Assembly: GCA_013365365.1 (NCBI GenBank)
Contig: JABVXU010000876.1
Coordinates: 1 to 17,010, forward strand
Origin: Cruorifilaria tuberocauda
Lineage: Eukaryota > Nematoda > Chromadorea > Rhabditida > Onchocercidae
Direction: 5' to 3'
DNA length: 17,010 bases
The position numbers and the translations under genes are program-made. Position 1 is the first letter of the stretch; each line of letters opens with the position of its first letter. Positions 1-8,015 of this stretch are shown here, in pieces. The notes beneath the pieces are model-generated. The model saw nothing but the letters and a program-made list of their open reading frames with translations. It made no database searches and had not been told where the DNA came from.

Positions 1-289
1 TATTTATATATAACTTTCCATTTCAATAAAGTATTGTGATTAAAAATGAAAAAGGAAAAGAAAATTTTTTAACTTTTAATAAAATCATTCAACATTGAAT
101 ACTTTCAACAATTATTCCTTCATATTTCAAAAATTTTTTTGATAGAAAAAAAATAATCGAATTTGTTTAAGTGAAAAAAAAAAGATTTGAATTGTACAAT
201 TTTGAAGTACCACTCAAATAATCTAGAATTTCTTCGCCTTACTAATCAAATAATCATCAAATCAATCATTGATCGATCAATCTTTAAAC
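1..289. other. AT-rich stretch without recognisable gene
   Basis: This stretch is low-complexity A/T sequence with several poly-A and poly-T runs. I see no exon, RNA gene or repeat array in it. It may be intronic or intergenic. Confidence 0.6.
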
Positions 290-476
290 CCTTCAATTAA
301 TCGATAAGTCTTCAAGCTTTTCGTTAATCATTAAGCTTTAAAACTTTCCATTAATTAATAACTTTTCAAACCTTCCAGTTAATCGATAAATCTTCAAAGC
401 TTTCATTAATTAATAAGTCTTCAACCTTTCATTAATTAATATATTTTCAAACCTTTCATTAACCGATATCAGTCTT
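290..476. repeat. Degenerate short tandem repeat (about 30-36 bp)
   Basis: About six diverged units share the pattern 'TCAAxCxTTCxxTTAATxxATAA', with recurring cores such as CATTAATTAATA and AATCGATAA. Unit length drifts, so this is an old decayed minisatellite rather than a recent array. It has no coding character. Confidence 0.55.
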
Positions 477-1190
477 TAAAAAGTAAAATAATATTTTCAA
501 GATAAAATTTATGCAGTACGGTATATTATGATACGGTATATTATGATTGAAAATAGTAAATTAAATTTATAAATTTTTTGCTCAAACAAAAAAAAAAACA
601 AAATCAAAAATAAATAAATGGAAAAATAACTTTACAGTTTACCTAATCAAACATGCAATCAATTCTTTCGTTAACTATTTTTTTCTTTTCTTTTCACTTT
701 TACTTATCTTAATTCTTATCATTTAATCATTTAATCATTTCACTTTCGAATTTTATGAATTATTTATAAGTATGCAAAAAAAAAAAGTTTAAACCCATCA
801 AATGTCAGCTTATCATTTCCTAAGTAAGTGATTAGCAAATGAAAAATTATCATTTATTACAATGAATTATGAAGTTAAAATTTGAAATTCTGGAAAATAA
901 ATCAATCATCAATCAAGTAATGAATGCACTTATCGTGACAGGAAGTAAGCAATAAGATGGATGAATTTCATTTCTAACCCTAAATTATCCTTTCTTAATT
1001 AATGCACTCTTCTCCTATACCAATTATTACTAACAGATAGGATGTAAACAAATTTATCAAAATTATTATTGCAAAATTTATGCTAACATATTTTTCAAAA
1101 ATCTTTATGCAAAATTTATTCGTCGTAACTTATATTTAGAGTACAAATAGTTTTTTTCAAAAATAAAAGCCCTTTAAGAATTAATAAATA
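477..1190. other. AT-rich stretch without recognisable gene
   Basis: Nothing coding is visible. The only small-scale structures are a 15-bp tandem duplication (TACGGTATATTATGA, 517-546) and two adjacent ATTTAATC units near 720-737. Poly-A runs are frequent. Confidence 0.5.
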
Positions 1191-1193
1191 ACT

Positions 1194-1590
1194 ACCAAAT
1201 TGTCTTAAAAGTTTATTAGAGGTTAAAGGTTATAAAGGTGTATTTTGTCAATATAGCTTTTTACTTGAATTCTAAATAGTTGAAAAAATCCTTTAACAAA
1301 TAATAAATAATTGCCAAATTGTATTAAAGGTATAAAGGTTAAAGGTTATGGAAGTTATTTTGTCGATATACCCTTTTTACTCGAATTCTAAATTCTAAAT
1401 AGTTGAAAAAATCCTTTAACAAATAATAAATAATTACCAAATTGTATTAAAGGTATAGAGGTTAAAGGTTATGAAGATGTATTTTGTCAGTGTACTCTTT
1501 TTACTTTACTTTTTACTTTTTACTTGAAAAATCCTTTAAAAAATGCATAAAGGTAAAAGGCTATAAAGGTGTATATTGTTAATATACTCA
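1194..1590. repeat. Tandem repeat of about 120 bp, three to four copies
   Basis: The block begins near ACCAAATTGT and runs through AAAGGTTAAAGGTTAT, TATTTTGTC and a TTTTTACT segment. It recurs with spacings of about 119 and 123 bp (anchors at 1194, 1313 and 1436). A shorter fourth copy lies near 1520-1590. Copies differ by substitutions and small indels, for example ATTCTAA doubled in the second copy. No long ORF crosses it. Its function is unknown, and diverged satellite-like DNA is the simplest reading. Confidence 0.8.
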
Positions 1591-1898
1591 TTTTTCTTTT
1601 GAAAAAAAAAAAAAGATTTCATGCTTCAAAAATTTTAAATTATTCCTTAAAGTTTCTTTTATGATATAATTTGCATTAGCTATGAGTGCTCCTTGACGAA
1701 ATATTTTTAATATTTTCATTTTGAAAAATGAAATTAATAAATGAACTTGATTTAGTAGTATAATTTACATCAAATTTTATCATATTATCACTGATAACTG
1801 ATAACATGATATCTTAATGATATTATCTTTACTGTTAAATTGATAAAGATGCATACATATTTATTGGATTAAAAAAAAAATTAAACTTTAATACTAAC

Positions 1899-2080
1899 AT
1901 GCATTAAGAATTTGTTCATTAACAATTCCGGATTCATTTTTGATAACCAATCGAATAGCTTTGCAATTGGCATCATGTTTTCCGGATGACATTTCAATAA
2001 CCGTAACTGATAGCAGTGACGGATATAAGAGATTCCATTGAGTTCGATCCGATGAAAGCCGAAATAGCTCGGCCCAAAAT
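1899..2080 (-). CDS. Internal coding exon, family not recognised (hypothetical protein)
   Basis: On the minus strand this 182-bp segment is open in one frame and is clearly richer in G+C than its flanks. It encodes about 60 residues, including GFHRIELNGISYIRHC and KLFDWLSKMNPELLMNK, with balanced amino-acid use and no low complexity. It is bounded by a TTGATAG acceptor (AG at 2082-2081) and a good GTTAGT donor (GT at 1898-1897), giving entry phase 1 and exit phase 0. If the donor is not used, the frame reads five more codons to a stop at 1881, so a terminal exon is also possible. An in-frame TGA just upstream means the frame must be entered by splicing. I do not recognise the family. A very faint likeness to the C-terminal part of nematode FkbM-type methyltransferases crossed my mind but is too weak to call. 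Neighbouring exons of the gene were not found in the window. Confidence 0.55.
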
Positions 2081-2156
2081 CTATCAATAATCATTTGAGT
2101 TCGAACGAAGTATGCGAAAATCGTAACAAAAATTTGAATTTATTTGGAAAATCCTG

Positions 2157-2169
2157 GAATATTCCAGAA
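2157..2169. promoter_or_regulatory. Possible heat-shock element (three alternating units)
   Basis: The sequence GAATATTCCAGAA matches three perfect alternating heat-shock-factor units, GAA-nn-TTC-nn-GAA. It sits partly within a perfect 14-bp palindrome, CTGGAATATTCCAG (2154-2167). It is about 75 bp upstream of the minus-strand exon ending at 2080. With nine fixed bases in 17 kb, a chance match is quite possible. Confidence 0.25.
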
Positions 2170-2410
2170 AACAATTTATGGATAATTTAAGAAGAAAAAG
2201 GTAATTCGGATCGAGAAAGAAAAAAAAAAGATTTCTTAACCTGAATGTTAAATTTTCCGGTTTAAAACAAAAAAAAAATCAATACAATCATCAAAAAATC
2301 AATACTGAAATAAAATCAGGAAAAAAGATGTTAGAATGCATCCGGAAAAGTGTATTGAATAATTATTCGAAAAAAAAACTTTAAAATTTCATCGATTTTT
2401 CTTATTTTTC

Positions 2411-2415
2411 CTCTT

Positions 2416-2446
<31 letters not shown>
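2411..2446. repeat. (CT)n microsatellite
   Basis: This is an interrupted CT dinucleotide tract of about 36 bp. It marks the left edge of a stretch that is unusually rich in strand-asymmetric sequence (2411-3078). Confidence 0.9.
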
Positions 2447-2610
2447 ATTAAGTTAATGAGTTTTTTTATTTGCGAAAATTAAAATTCAAAATTACAAATA
2501 ACAAATAAATTTTATTATTATTTACCCTTTCCAAAAAAAAAATGGATAAACAAACAAATAAGAAAAGTTGTTTCATTATTTGAAAAATTATAAACAAATC
2601 CATGAATACA

Positions 2611-2664
2611 ACGTGTACGTACGTGTACATACACGTACGTACATGCAACATGCACACACATACA
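2611..2664. repeat. Alternating purine-pyrimidine palindrome (cruciform/Z-DNA-prone)
   Basis: Arms at 2614-2627 and 2630-2643 are perfect 14-bp inverted complements (TGTACGTACGTGTA and its complement) around a 2-bp centre. The stretch 2611-2647 alternates purine and pyrimidine without a break. After a one-base phase slip the alternation resumes through a CA-rich tail to 2664. Such sequence is known to favour Z-DNA and cruciform extrusion. Whether it does so here is inference. Confidence 0.85.
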
Positions 2665-2699
2665 GAAACAAACAAACAAACAACAACAAGATGAACAAT

Positions 2700-2880
2700 G
2701 GAAATAGGGAAGATTTCAGGATTGAAAGGATAGTGAAGTGAAGGAGAAGGAAGCGGTAGCAGGCGGAGGAGGAAGTGCGAAGTGGTGGGGAGCGGGGGAG
2801 ATGGAACCGGTAAAAGGCGGGGGAGATGGAACCGGTAGAAGGCGGGGGAGAAGGAAGGCGTAAAAAGCTGAAGAAGCGTA
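2700..2880. repeat. Purine/G-rich block with 25-bp minisatellite
   Basis: The plus strand is almost purely purine here and much richer in G+C than the rest of the window. Within it, three copies of a 25-bp unit around GCGGGGGAGATGGAACCGG start near 2791, 2816 and 2841, the third degenerate. Several G runs of four to five give it G-quadruplex potential. Open frames on either strand are low-complexity side effects of the repeat. Confidence 0.8.
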
Positions 2881-2980
2881 ACTTGAGCGAAAATGACGTA
2901 AAACTATGCAACACATTTCGATTCGTATATCCTAAAAGCACATTCAACGGTTATAAGCCACATTCCATCATCCCATTTAA

Positions 2981-3078
2981 TCCTCTTTCTCTTCCTCTCC
3001 CTCTCCCTCTACCTCTACCTCTACCTCTACCTCTCCCTCTCCCTCTCTCCTTCCTCTCTTTCCTGCCCTTTTTTTTTT
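2981..3078. repeat. Pyrimidine-rich hexamer repeat (CCTCTM)n
   Basis: A plus-strand CT-rich tract is built largely from CCTCTC and CCTCTA hexamers (about 2995-3045), followed by T-rich sequence ending in a poly-T run. It gives an artificial Leu-Pro repeat in one frame. Its complement is purine-rich like the block at 2700-2880, so the two could in principle pair. Confidence 0.85.
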
Positions 3079-3261
3079 AATTTCAATAGCAAGAAGAATT
3101 TATTTGAAGTAAAAAAAAAAACCAATTGAAAGATCAATAAATTCCGTTAGCTTAATTTAGCATTTAGGAGGGAAAGAAAAAAAACAAAAAGAAAAGTATT
3201 AATCAAAAATTATTAAATGAAAATCCTAGTGAATACTCTAATACTTTAGGAAGCTTACCAT

Positions 3262-3274
3262 AGGTCATAGGTCA
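3262..3274 (+). promoter_or_regulatory. Perfect DR1 nuclear-receptor-type element
   Basis: AGGTCATAGGTCA is two perfect AGGTCA half-sites in direct orientation with a 1-bp spacer. This is the classic DR1 target of RXR-, HNF4- and COUP-type receptors, families that nematodes possess. A reversed near half-site (GGGACCT) follows about 7 bp downstream. It can also be read as a 7-bp tandem duplication, which would lower its significance. The nearest coding candidate on this strand begins at 3729. Confidence 0.35.
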
Positions 3275-3420
3275 ATCTGGGACCTTAAATAAGCTAAAGA
3301 AGCAAAATGTCTTCACACGTTGGGCACAATGAACAGTTTAAAAATTGATATTCTTACTATATATTTAACTATTTAGCTTGTTAAACAACAATCGGAATAA
3401 TTTTAAAATTTTCGCTAACA

Positions 3421-3537
3421 AAAAACTTATCAATGATTAATTTATCAAAAATTTATCAGAGATTAATTTATCAATGATTAACTTATCAAAAATTTATCAA
3501 TAATTAACCTTATCAAAAACTTATCAATGATTATTGA
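3421..3537. repeat. Degenerate TTATCA-rich repeat
   Basis: Variants of CTTATCAATGATTAA and TTTATCAAAAATT alternate for about 115 bp, with irregular 15-18-bp spacing. The core TTATCA is the complement of the GATA motif TGATAA, which recurs in other repeats of the window. No coding potential is seen. Confidence 0.6.
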
Positions 3538-3662
3538 TCTTTCCAAAAGGATGTGAAATCCATATTCGATCAATATTTTATCAGTTCAATTCCTAAATTA
3601 ATTAATTAGATATTAATTAGTTGTTGTATAATTAACTAATTATCAAAAATAATTAATTAATT

Positions 3663-3714
3663 ATTTTAGACAAATTAATTATCTAATTAATTAATTAATT
3701 AATTAGTCTAAAAT
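3663..3714. repeat. AT-rich imperfect palindrome
   Basis: ATTTTAGAC (3663-3671) and its exact complement GTCTAAAAT (3706-3714) flank a core of nested AATTAATTA palindromes. The whole could fold as a hairpin of about 52 bp. It lies immediately upstream of the small ORF at 3729. It could be a small mobile-element remnant or simply a TTAA-type microsatellite with flanking arms. Confidence 0.7.
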
Positions 3715-3728
3715 TTTATTAGCAGAAA

Positions 3729-3911
3729 ATGAAATATTACATATTTTCACTTATAATAATATCCCTTAAAAATTTTTGCTTTATACGAGCAAATAGCATT
3801 TTGCCTAAATCAAAAATATCGAAAATAGTTGAGATATGCAGGCGAGATGATTTATTTGAGTATATTCAATTTGATAATAAATCAAAAATGATAAATGATA
3901 GTGATAAGTAA
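3729..3911 (+). CDS. Candidate small secreted peptide or first exon
   Basis: The ORF encodes 60 residues. It starts MKYYIFSLIIISL, has a hydrophobic core and a plausible signal-peptidase site after FIRA, and continues into a charged part (KSKISKIVEICRRDDLFEY) with one cysteine and dibasic sites. The ATG lies three bases after TTTTATTAGCAG, a strong acceptor of the kind used for nematode spliced-leader trans-splicing, and this is why I favour this start. The stop at 3909 overlaps a fair donor (GTAAAC, GT at 3908-3909), so this may be a first exon with more downstream. No downstream exon could be fixed. Base composition is as AT-rich as the surroundings and a 60-codon frame is expected by chance here, so the evidence is the start context plus the signal-like segment. 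I recognise no family. Confidence 0.3.
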   Translation: MKYYIFSLIIISLKNFCFIRANSILPKSKISKIVEICRRDDLFEYIQFDNKSKMINDSDK

Positions 3912-4769
3912 ACAAGCAAGCAATTGTTATGTAAAAATGAACAGATTGAATATAATCCCTCCTAAGTAAAATATAGTCATCATGCAATTTCGAAAATTAA
4001 ATTTAGCATAGAATTAGAGTTATTTAAATTAGAAAAGATTGTTCGAAATAAATATTTCTTATTTTAGCGTATTTTTAAATTTTAGCAAAATTTTAATTTG
4101 ATAATATTTGATTTGATTAAATGAAGTTATCACGATGGAATTTGATAAATGATCGCTTCCATCAACTGATTTGATAGTTTTTTTTTTCTTAGCGAATTAC
4201 TTTTAAGCTTAAGCTCGTTATCATTTTTTTTTATTGATCATTTTAGCAAAACTAATTGCTAGTTTTTTGTTTTCCTTCCAATGACTGGAAATTTAAACTT
4301 TCGAATAAAAAATTTCCTCTTTTTTCTGAAATATAATTAATAAGTAAGTAATTAATTAGTGACTAAGTAATTAGTTAATCAAGTAATAAGTAAAAGTAAT
4401 ATAAACAAAGGAGGCAATTTAATTATAAAAACGGTAAAATTATCAATTTGGAAATGATAATTTTTTACAATTATTTCTAGGAAGATTACTGAAGTGAAAG
4501 TATACTGAATTAATAAATAGACAAAAGAATATTAAAGTTAATTTGTTGAATGAAGTACAAAAGGTTAGGAAACAGGTGCAATATCATTTCAAAATGATTA
4601 TATCAATTCAATTTGCGCTGATATTATTGTTATCAATTATGTTGATATCATTCTTATCATTACTGTTACTGTTATCAGTATGATATAACTAAGATGTTTG
4701 AGATTCTGTTCTGAAAATTTATTTTTCTAATAACTTACTCGAGAATAGTAGAAACAAAAGTATCTAAAC
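3912..4769. other. AT-rich stretch without recognisable gene
   Basis: Several TTTTAG acceptor-like sites occur (for example near 4065, 4082 and 4246), but none is followed by a convincing coding frame. TAAGTAA-type repeats lie around 4335-4400 and TTATCA/TGATAT motifs around 4600-4690. Confidence 0.5.
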
Positions 4770-4945
4770 ATAATGATAATATCAAAGATATACATCACAG
4801 TATGATAATATCATGAACATCTTATCAAATTATAGTAATACCGTAGACATTTATCACAATACGATATCATAGATAACATGATAAGTATTTATCATTGTAC
4901 GATAATATTATGAATATCAATAATATCATGATTCGCCGTATATTA
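4770..4945. repeat. Degenerate GATA/ATATCA-type repeat
   Basis: Diverged units built on 'ATTATCACAxTAxGATAATATCATGAA' recur about every 40 bp. They contain many TGATAA, TTATCA and GATATC cores. Unit boundaries are blurred. This is probably an old minisatellite related in motif content, but not in unit, to the array at 8016-8411. Confidence 0.5.
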
Positions 4946-5295
4946 GTCGGAGATTATTATTTAGTTTAAATCTTTTATTTTTTTCATCCTAATATATTCC
5001 TAAAATAAGAATTTAAGTAGGAAAAAAAGTAATACAGTTTTAAAGTAAGCTAATAATGACAAATGATACGGTAAAAGGCATGGAAGAAAGATCAAAGTTT
5101 TATTATAACTAAATAATATTAATTACTTTTTCGGTTAATTAAACTAGGACAGATGTCGGAATATTTAAATTTTAGCTAATTTAAATGAATAAAGCCAAGG
5201 AGAAAAAAAAAACAATTTCATTCATCTGTTAAGAAAATACCTTTAACGTAATCAATTCAATAAATATGAGTAATGAAATAAGCGAATGTATAAAT

Positions 5296-5320
5296 GCATG
5301 CGTGCATGCATGCATGCAAA
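5296..5320. repeat. (TGCA)n microsatellite
   Basis: A short TGCATGCA tract is followed by three copies of TGCAAAA. It lies just downstream, on the minus strand, of the possible exon ending at 5364. Confidence 0.8.
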
Positions 5321-5363
5321 ATGCAAAATGCAAAAAATGGAAGAAAAAATTAGAAGGACAAAC

Positions 5364-5465
5364 CTGAATTCTGCTACTAATTGTTGAACAGAAGCTATTG
5401 TTGTTGCTATTGTTGTTGTTGTTGTTGTTGCTATTGTTGTTGCTATTGTTGTTGTTGTTGTTGTT

Positions 5466-5501
<36 letters not shown>

Positions 5502-5587
5502 ACGATATGATCCGTTTCAATCATATCATCAGTAAAACAATGGTGACGAATTTCACAGGGACAGTTGAATGATAGAAAACTTCCCAT
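5364..5587 (-). CDS. Possible exon with poly-threonine tract
   Basis: On the minus strand an open frame begins ATG at 5587-5585 and encodes SFNCPCEIRHHCFTDD, then DMIETDHIV, then about 35 residues of Thr broken by Ile-Ala (the (AAC)n tract), then ASVQQLVAEF. It ends at a good AG|GTTTGT donor (GT at 5363-5362). The unique part before the tract is richer in G+C than its flanks and has three cysteines, which favours real coding. An in-frame TGA lies just before the ATG, so either this ATG starts translation or splicing enters at an AAG at 5582-5580 or 5594-5592. The AAC-register frame is also open through the tract, so frame choice is not secure. The poly-Thr tract resembles that of the gene at 16165 on the opposite strand. 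No family is recognised. Confidence 0.3.
5393..5501. repeat. (TTG)n / (CAA)n trinucleotide microsatellite
   Basis: This tract of about 110 bp consists of TTG units broken by CTATTG and TTATTG variants. It is likely length-polymorphic. If translated on the minus strand it gives Thr or Asn runs, depending on frame. Confidence 0.95.
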
Positions 5588-5599
5588 AATTCTTCAATA

Positions 5600-6250
5600 G
5601 AATTGATAGCATTTCTTTGTTATCTTTTTTTTGCTTCCTCTTTTTCCTCTTTCTCTGCCTCTCTCTCTCTCTCTCTCTCAATTTTTAAGCTATATTTTCT
5701 TGAAATTGTTGAGTATTGAAGTAGTAAAGAGTGAAAAGGGTGGAAAAAAACGAGAAAAGAATTTGAATGAATGAATATAAATGAAGCATGGATGAAAGAA
5801 GCAAAGAAGAAAAGATAAAGAGATGTATGATTTGAAATAAACAAACAAACAAACAAACAAATAAATAAATTCCCTAAAACTTTTTTTAAAGCTTATTTGT
5901 GGCAAGTATAGAAAGCTTAATCTAGCTAAAAATAAGTCTCATAGCTCTTTTAGCTATTTCATATCTCTATGTTATCATCATCATTCATCGATCTCTCATT
6001 TTCTTCATATCAAAAAAAAAAAAAAAAGAGAGGAGGGAGTGAAATTTTGAATAATCGTAAAATAGCTTTGTTACATCAATCTATCAAGCATTTCAGGATT
6101 GCACATTTCTGCATGAAAGAATAATTAAAATAAAAGAGAAAGAAAAAGGCTTAAATAGATTGATTGTTTTAAAATTGATAAGACTTTAGCAAAAAAGCTA
6201 TAAGCATTGATAGAATATGATAAGATTAATCGACGAGAAATTCATCCATT
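5600..6250. other. AT-rich stretch with microsatellites, no gene seen
   Basis: It contains a (CT)n tract at 5659-5679, an AAACAAAC-type run at 5838-5860 and a poly-A run near 6013-6027. Open frames over 5620-5905 on the minus strand are driven by the CT and AAAC repeats and look spurious. Confidence 0.6.
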
Positions 6251-6271
6251 GAAATGAAATGAAATGAAATG
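6251..6271. repeat. (GAAAT)4 microsatellite
   Basis: Four consecutive GAAAT units are present. Confidence 0.9.
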
Positions 6272-6620
6272 AATAAATATGCCAATATTAAGCTTAAAAA
6301 TTCTATTCATGATAAGCCAAGCAATTTTAGGCTTGTTACTTCATTTCATATGCATTATAAACATTTATGGAATTATGAATAATTCAATGAGTATTAAAGA
6401 AAAATAAAATGAATGAAACAAAAAATCCCGATGATAATCATTCATGCAATTCAAGCAATGAATTCTTTATCAGATAGTGATAAAAATGATATGAATGGAA
6501 TTGCAAGATTTGATTTTTTTCTGAAAATTCTTTTGAAATTTGAAAAAAAAATTTTTATCATTTGGAATTTCTAAAATACTCATCATAATAGTAACAAAAA
6601 AAAATGAAATAAGCAACTAA

Positions 6621-6880
6621 AATGCTAATCAGTAGTGATTATATTTTTCCGGAATGAAAGTTGTCGGAAGAATAAAATTACAGAAAATGCTAATCAGTAG
6701 TGATTATATTTTTCCGGAATGAAAGTTTTCGGAAGAATAAAATTACAGAAAATGCTAATCAGTAGTGATTATATTTTTCCGGAGTGAAAGTTTTCGGAAG
6801 AATAGAATTACAGAAAATGCTAATCAGTAGTGATTATATTTTTCCGGAGTGAAAGTTTTCGGAAGAATAAAATTACAGGA
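6621..6880. repeat. 65-bp tandem repeat, four copies
   Basis: Four near-identical 65-bp units start at 6621, 6686, 6751 and 6816. Each contains TAATCAGTAGTGATTA (a perfect 6-bp inverted pair with a 4-bp loop) and TTTTTCCGGA followed by TTCGGAAG. Units 1 and 2 share GGAATGAAAG while units 3 and 4 share GGAGTGAAAG, which suggests stepwise duplication. Very low divergence implies recent expansion. A short echo (CGGAGTGAAA) occurs again near 6944. Confidence 0.95.
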
Positions 6881-7121
6881 TTCCGGAAGAACTTGTGATC
6901 ATGAAAATTAAAAAATAATGTTAATGTGCATGTTTCATGCATGTCGGAGTGAAACTGTTGTTATTAAAAAAAATTTGAAATATAGCAAAAAATTGATGAT
7001 ATCGGGATATCTCGGTCTTATTCCTATTCTTCTTGCTTCATTATTTATTCGTTACTTTCAATTATCAACTTTTCTCATCTCTCTTTTTAATTCTCAAATT
7101 CAATGAACAATTTGTAAATTA

Positions 7122-7215
7122 TAGAGGAGGAAGTAGGCTGAATATTGAAGAGTCAATTCAATTAATTAAATGTCAACAAAGTGGACAGGCTACTGACAAA
7201 ACTGATATTGATTGA
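7122..7215 (+). CDS. Possible terminal exon (weak)
   Basis: After an acceptor-like AAATTATAG the frame reads GGSRLNIEESIQLIKCQQ, then SGQATDKTDID, and stops at 7213-7215. The amino-acid mix is ordinary and the segment is slightly richer in G+C than its flanks. The same frame is open further upstream through a pyrimidine-rich hydrophobic stretch, from after a stop at 6997. No upstream exon or homology is known to me, and the acceptor lacks a good T-tract. Confidence 0.2.
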
Positions 7216-7468
7216 GTAAATTAATTGAAACTAGGTAAAGTATGCATAATCAATGTTGGTTTAAAATTTAATTTTACTATCACTGAATCAACAGTGATAA
7301 CAGAATAATCATAATGATAAATTTTTTTTTTTTTTAAAATATCAGAAATGAAAAGCTGAGATATAGGATACTGTTTCAGGATTAAAATCATAATTATTAC
7401 ACATTATCACAATCATAATTATTAATTATCATAATTATCATTAATAATCATAATTATTATCATTATGG

Positions 7469-7564
7469 TTAGTTAAGAAAATTCGCAGAAATCATTACGA
7501 TTAGTTTGAAAAATTTACAGAAATTATTACGATTAGTTTAAAAAATTTACAAAAATCATTGAAC
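7469..7564. repeat. 32-bp tandem repeat, three copies
   Basis: Units starting at 7469, 7501 and 7533 follow the pattern TTAGTTTGAAAAATTTACAG plus AAATTATTACGA. Substitutions between copies are few. No coding signal is seen. Confidence 0.85.
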
Positions 7565-7697
7565 TTATCGAATTTTTGAAATTATCTTTAAATTTCAATT
7601 AAATATTACAAAAGCTTTGTTTTATATTAATATTAAAACCGTAATAATTAATGAAAATTAATGTACTGTAATTTTAGAATTTTAGAATCGATTTTAG

Positions 7698-7899
7698 AGT
7701 ATCGGTTGTCAGCATAGAATTAAATTACATAACCTATAAGTACAACATAAATCATGCTAATATTGATCCAGGAATATCTTCCATTTCCTCTCGAATTTTA
7801 ATTTTAATTTATTGCGATCTTTACGGATCTAACATTCACATTACTTTCTCATGCATATTTGATTTACATTTTCATCTAATACTACTCATTCCCAAATGA
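7698..7899 (+). CDS. Stop-free segment, possible exon (very weak)
   Basis: Following TTTTAG acceptors there is an open frame of about 66 codons (VSVVSIELNYITYKYN, then ending FHLILLIPK) with no ATG, terminating at 7897-7899. G+C rises a little in its second half. The length is within what chance gives at this composition, and I recognise nothing in it. Confidence 0.13.
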
Positions 7900-8015
7900 C
7901 GGAGCTTTTCCCTAAAGCTTCCGATTACATCCTCAAATGTTGAAAAGCAGAAATCGATGAATGCATGGAATATAAACAAAGATGGAATGGAAAGATGCGC
8001 TTTTCAGCATTTGTC

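Noticed and set aside
1894..2094. Alternative minus-strand frame beginning MIIDRFWAE
   Set aside because: It overlaps the better exon frame. That frame ends at a good donor and gives a more natural residue mix, so this one is a shadow.
2588..3080. Frames over the G-rich and CT-rich blocks (Pro/Ser-rich minus, Leu-Pro-rich plus)
   Set aside because: The translations simply read the minisatellite and hexamer repeats. The only unique part is short and has no supporting splice sites.
5381..5572. Plus-strand poly-Cys frame over (TTG)n
   Set aside because: It is the antisense of the trinucleotide repeat. A run of cysteines of this kind is not a plausible protein.
5620..5905. Minus-strand frames with Phe/His-rich or basic Glu-rich ends
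   Set aside because: They are driven by a CT microsatellite and AAAC repeats, with chance-level length and no coding-like composition.
6918..7106. Plus-strand frame with hydrophobic segment GYLGLIPILLASLFI
   Set aside because: The hydrophobic run coincides with a pyrimidine-rich stretch. It overlaps a second frame that is equally open, and no splice or start context favours it.
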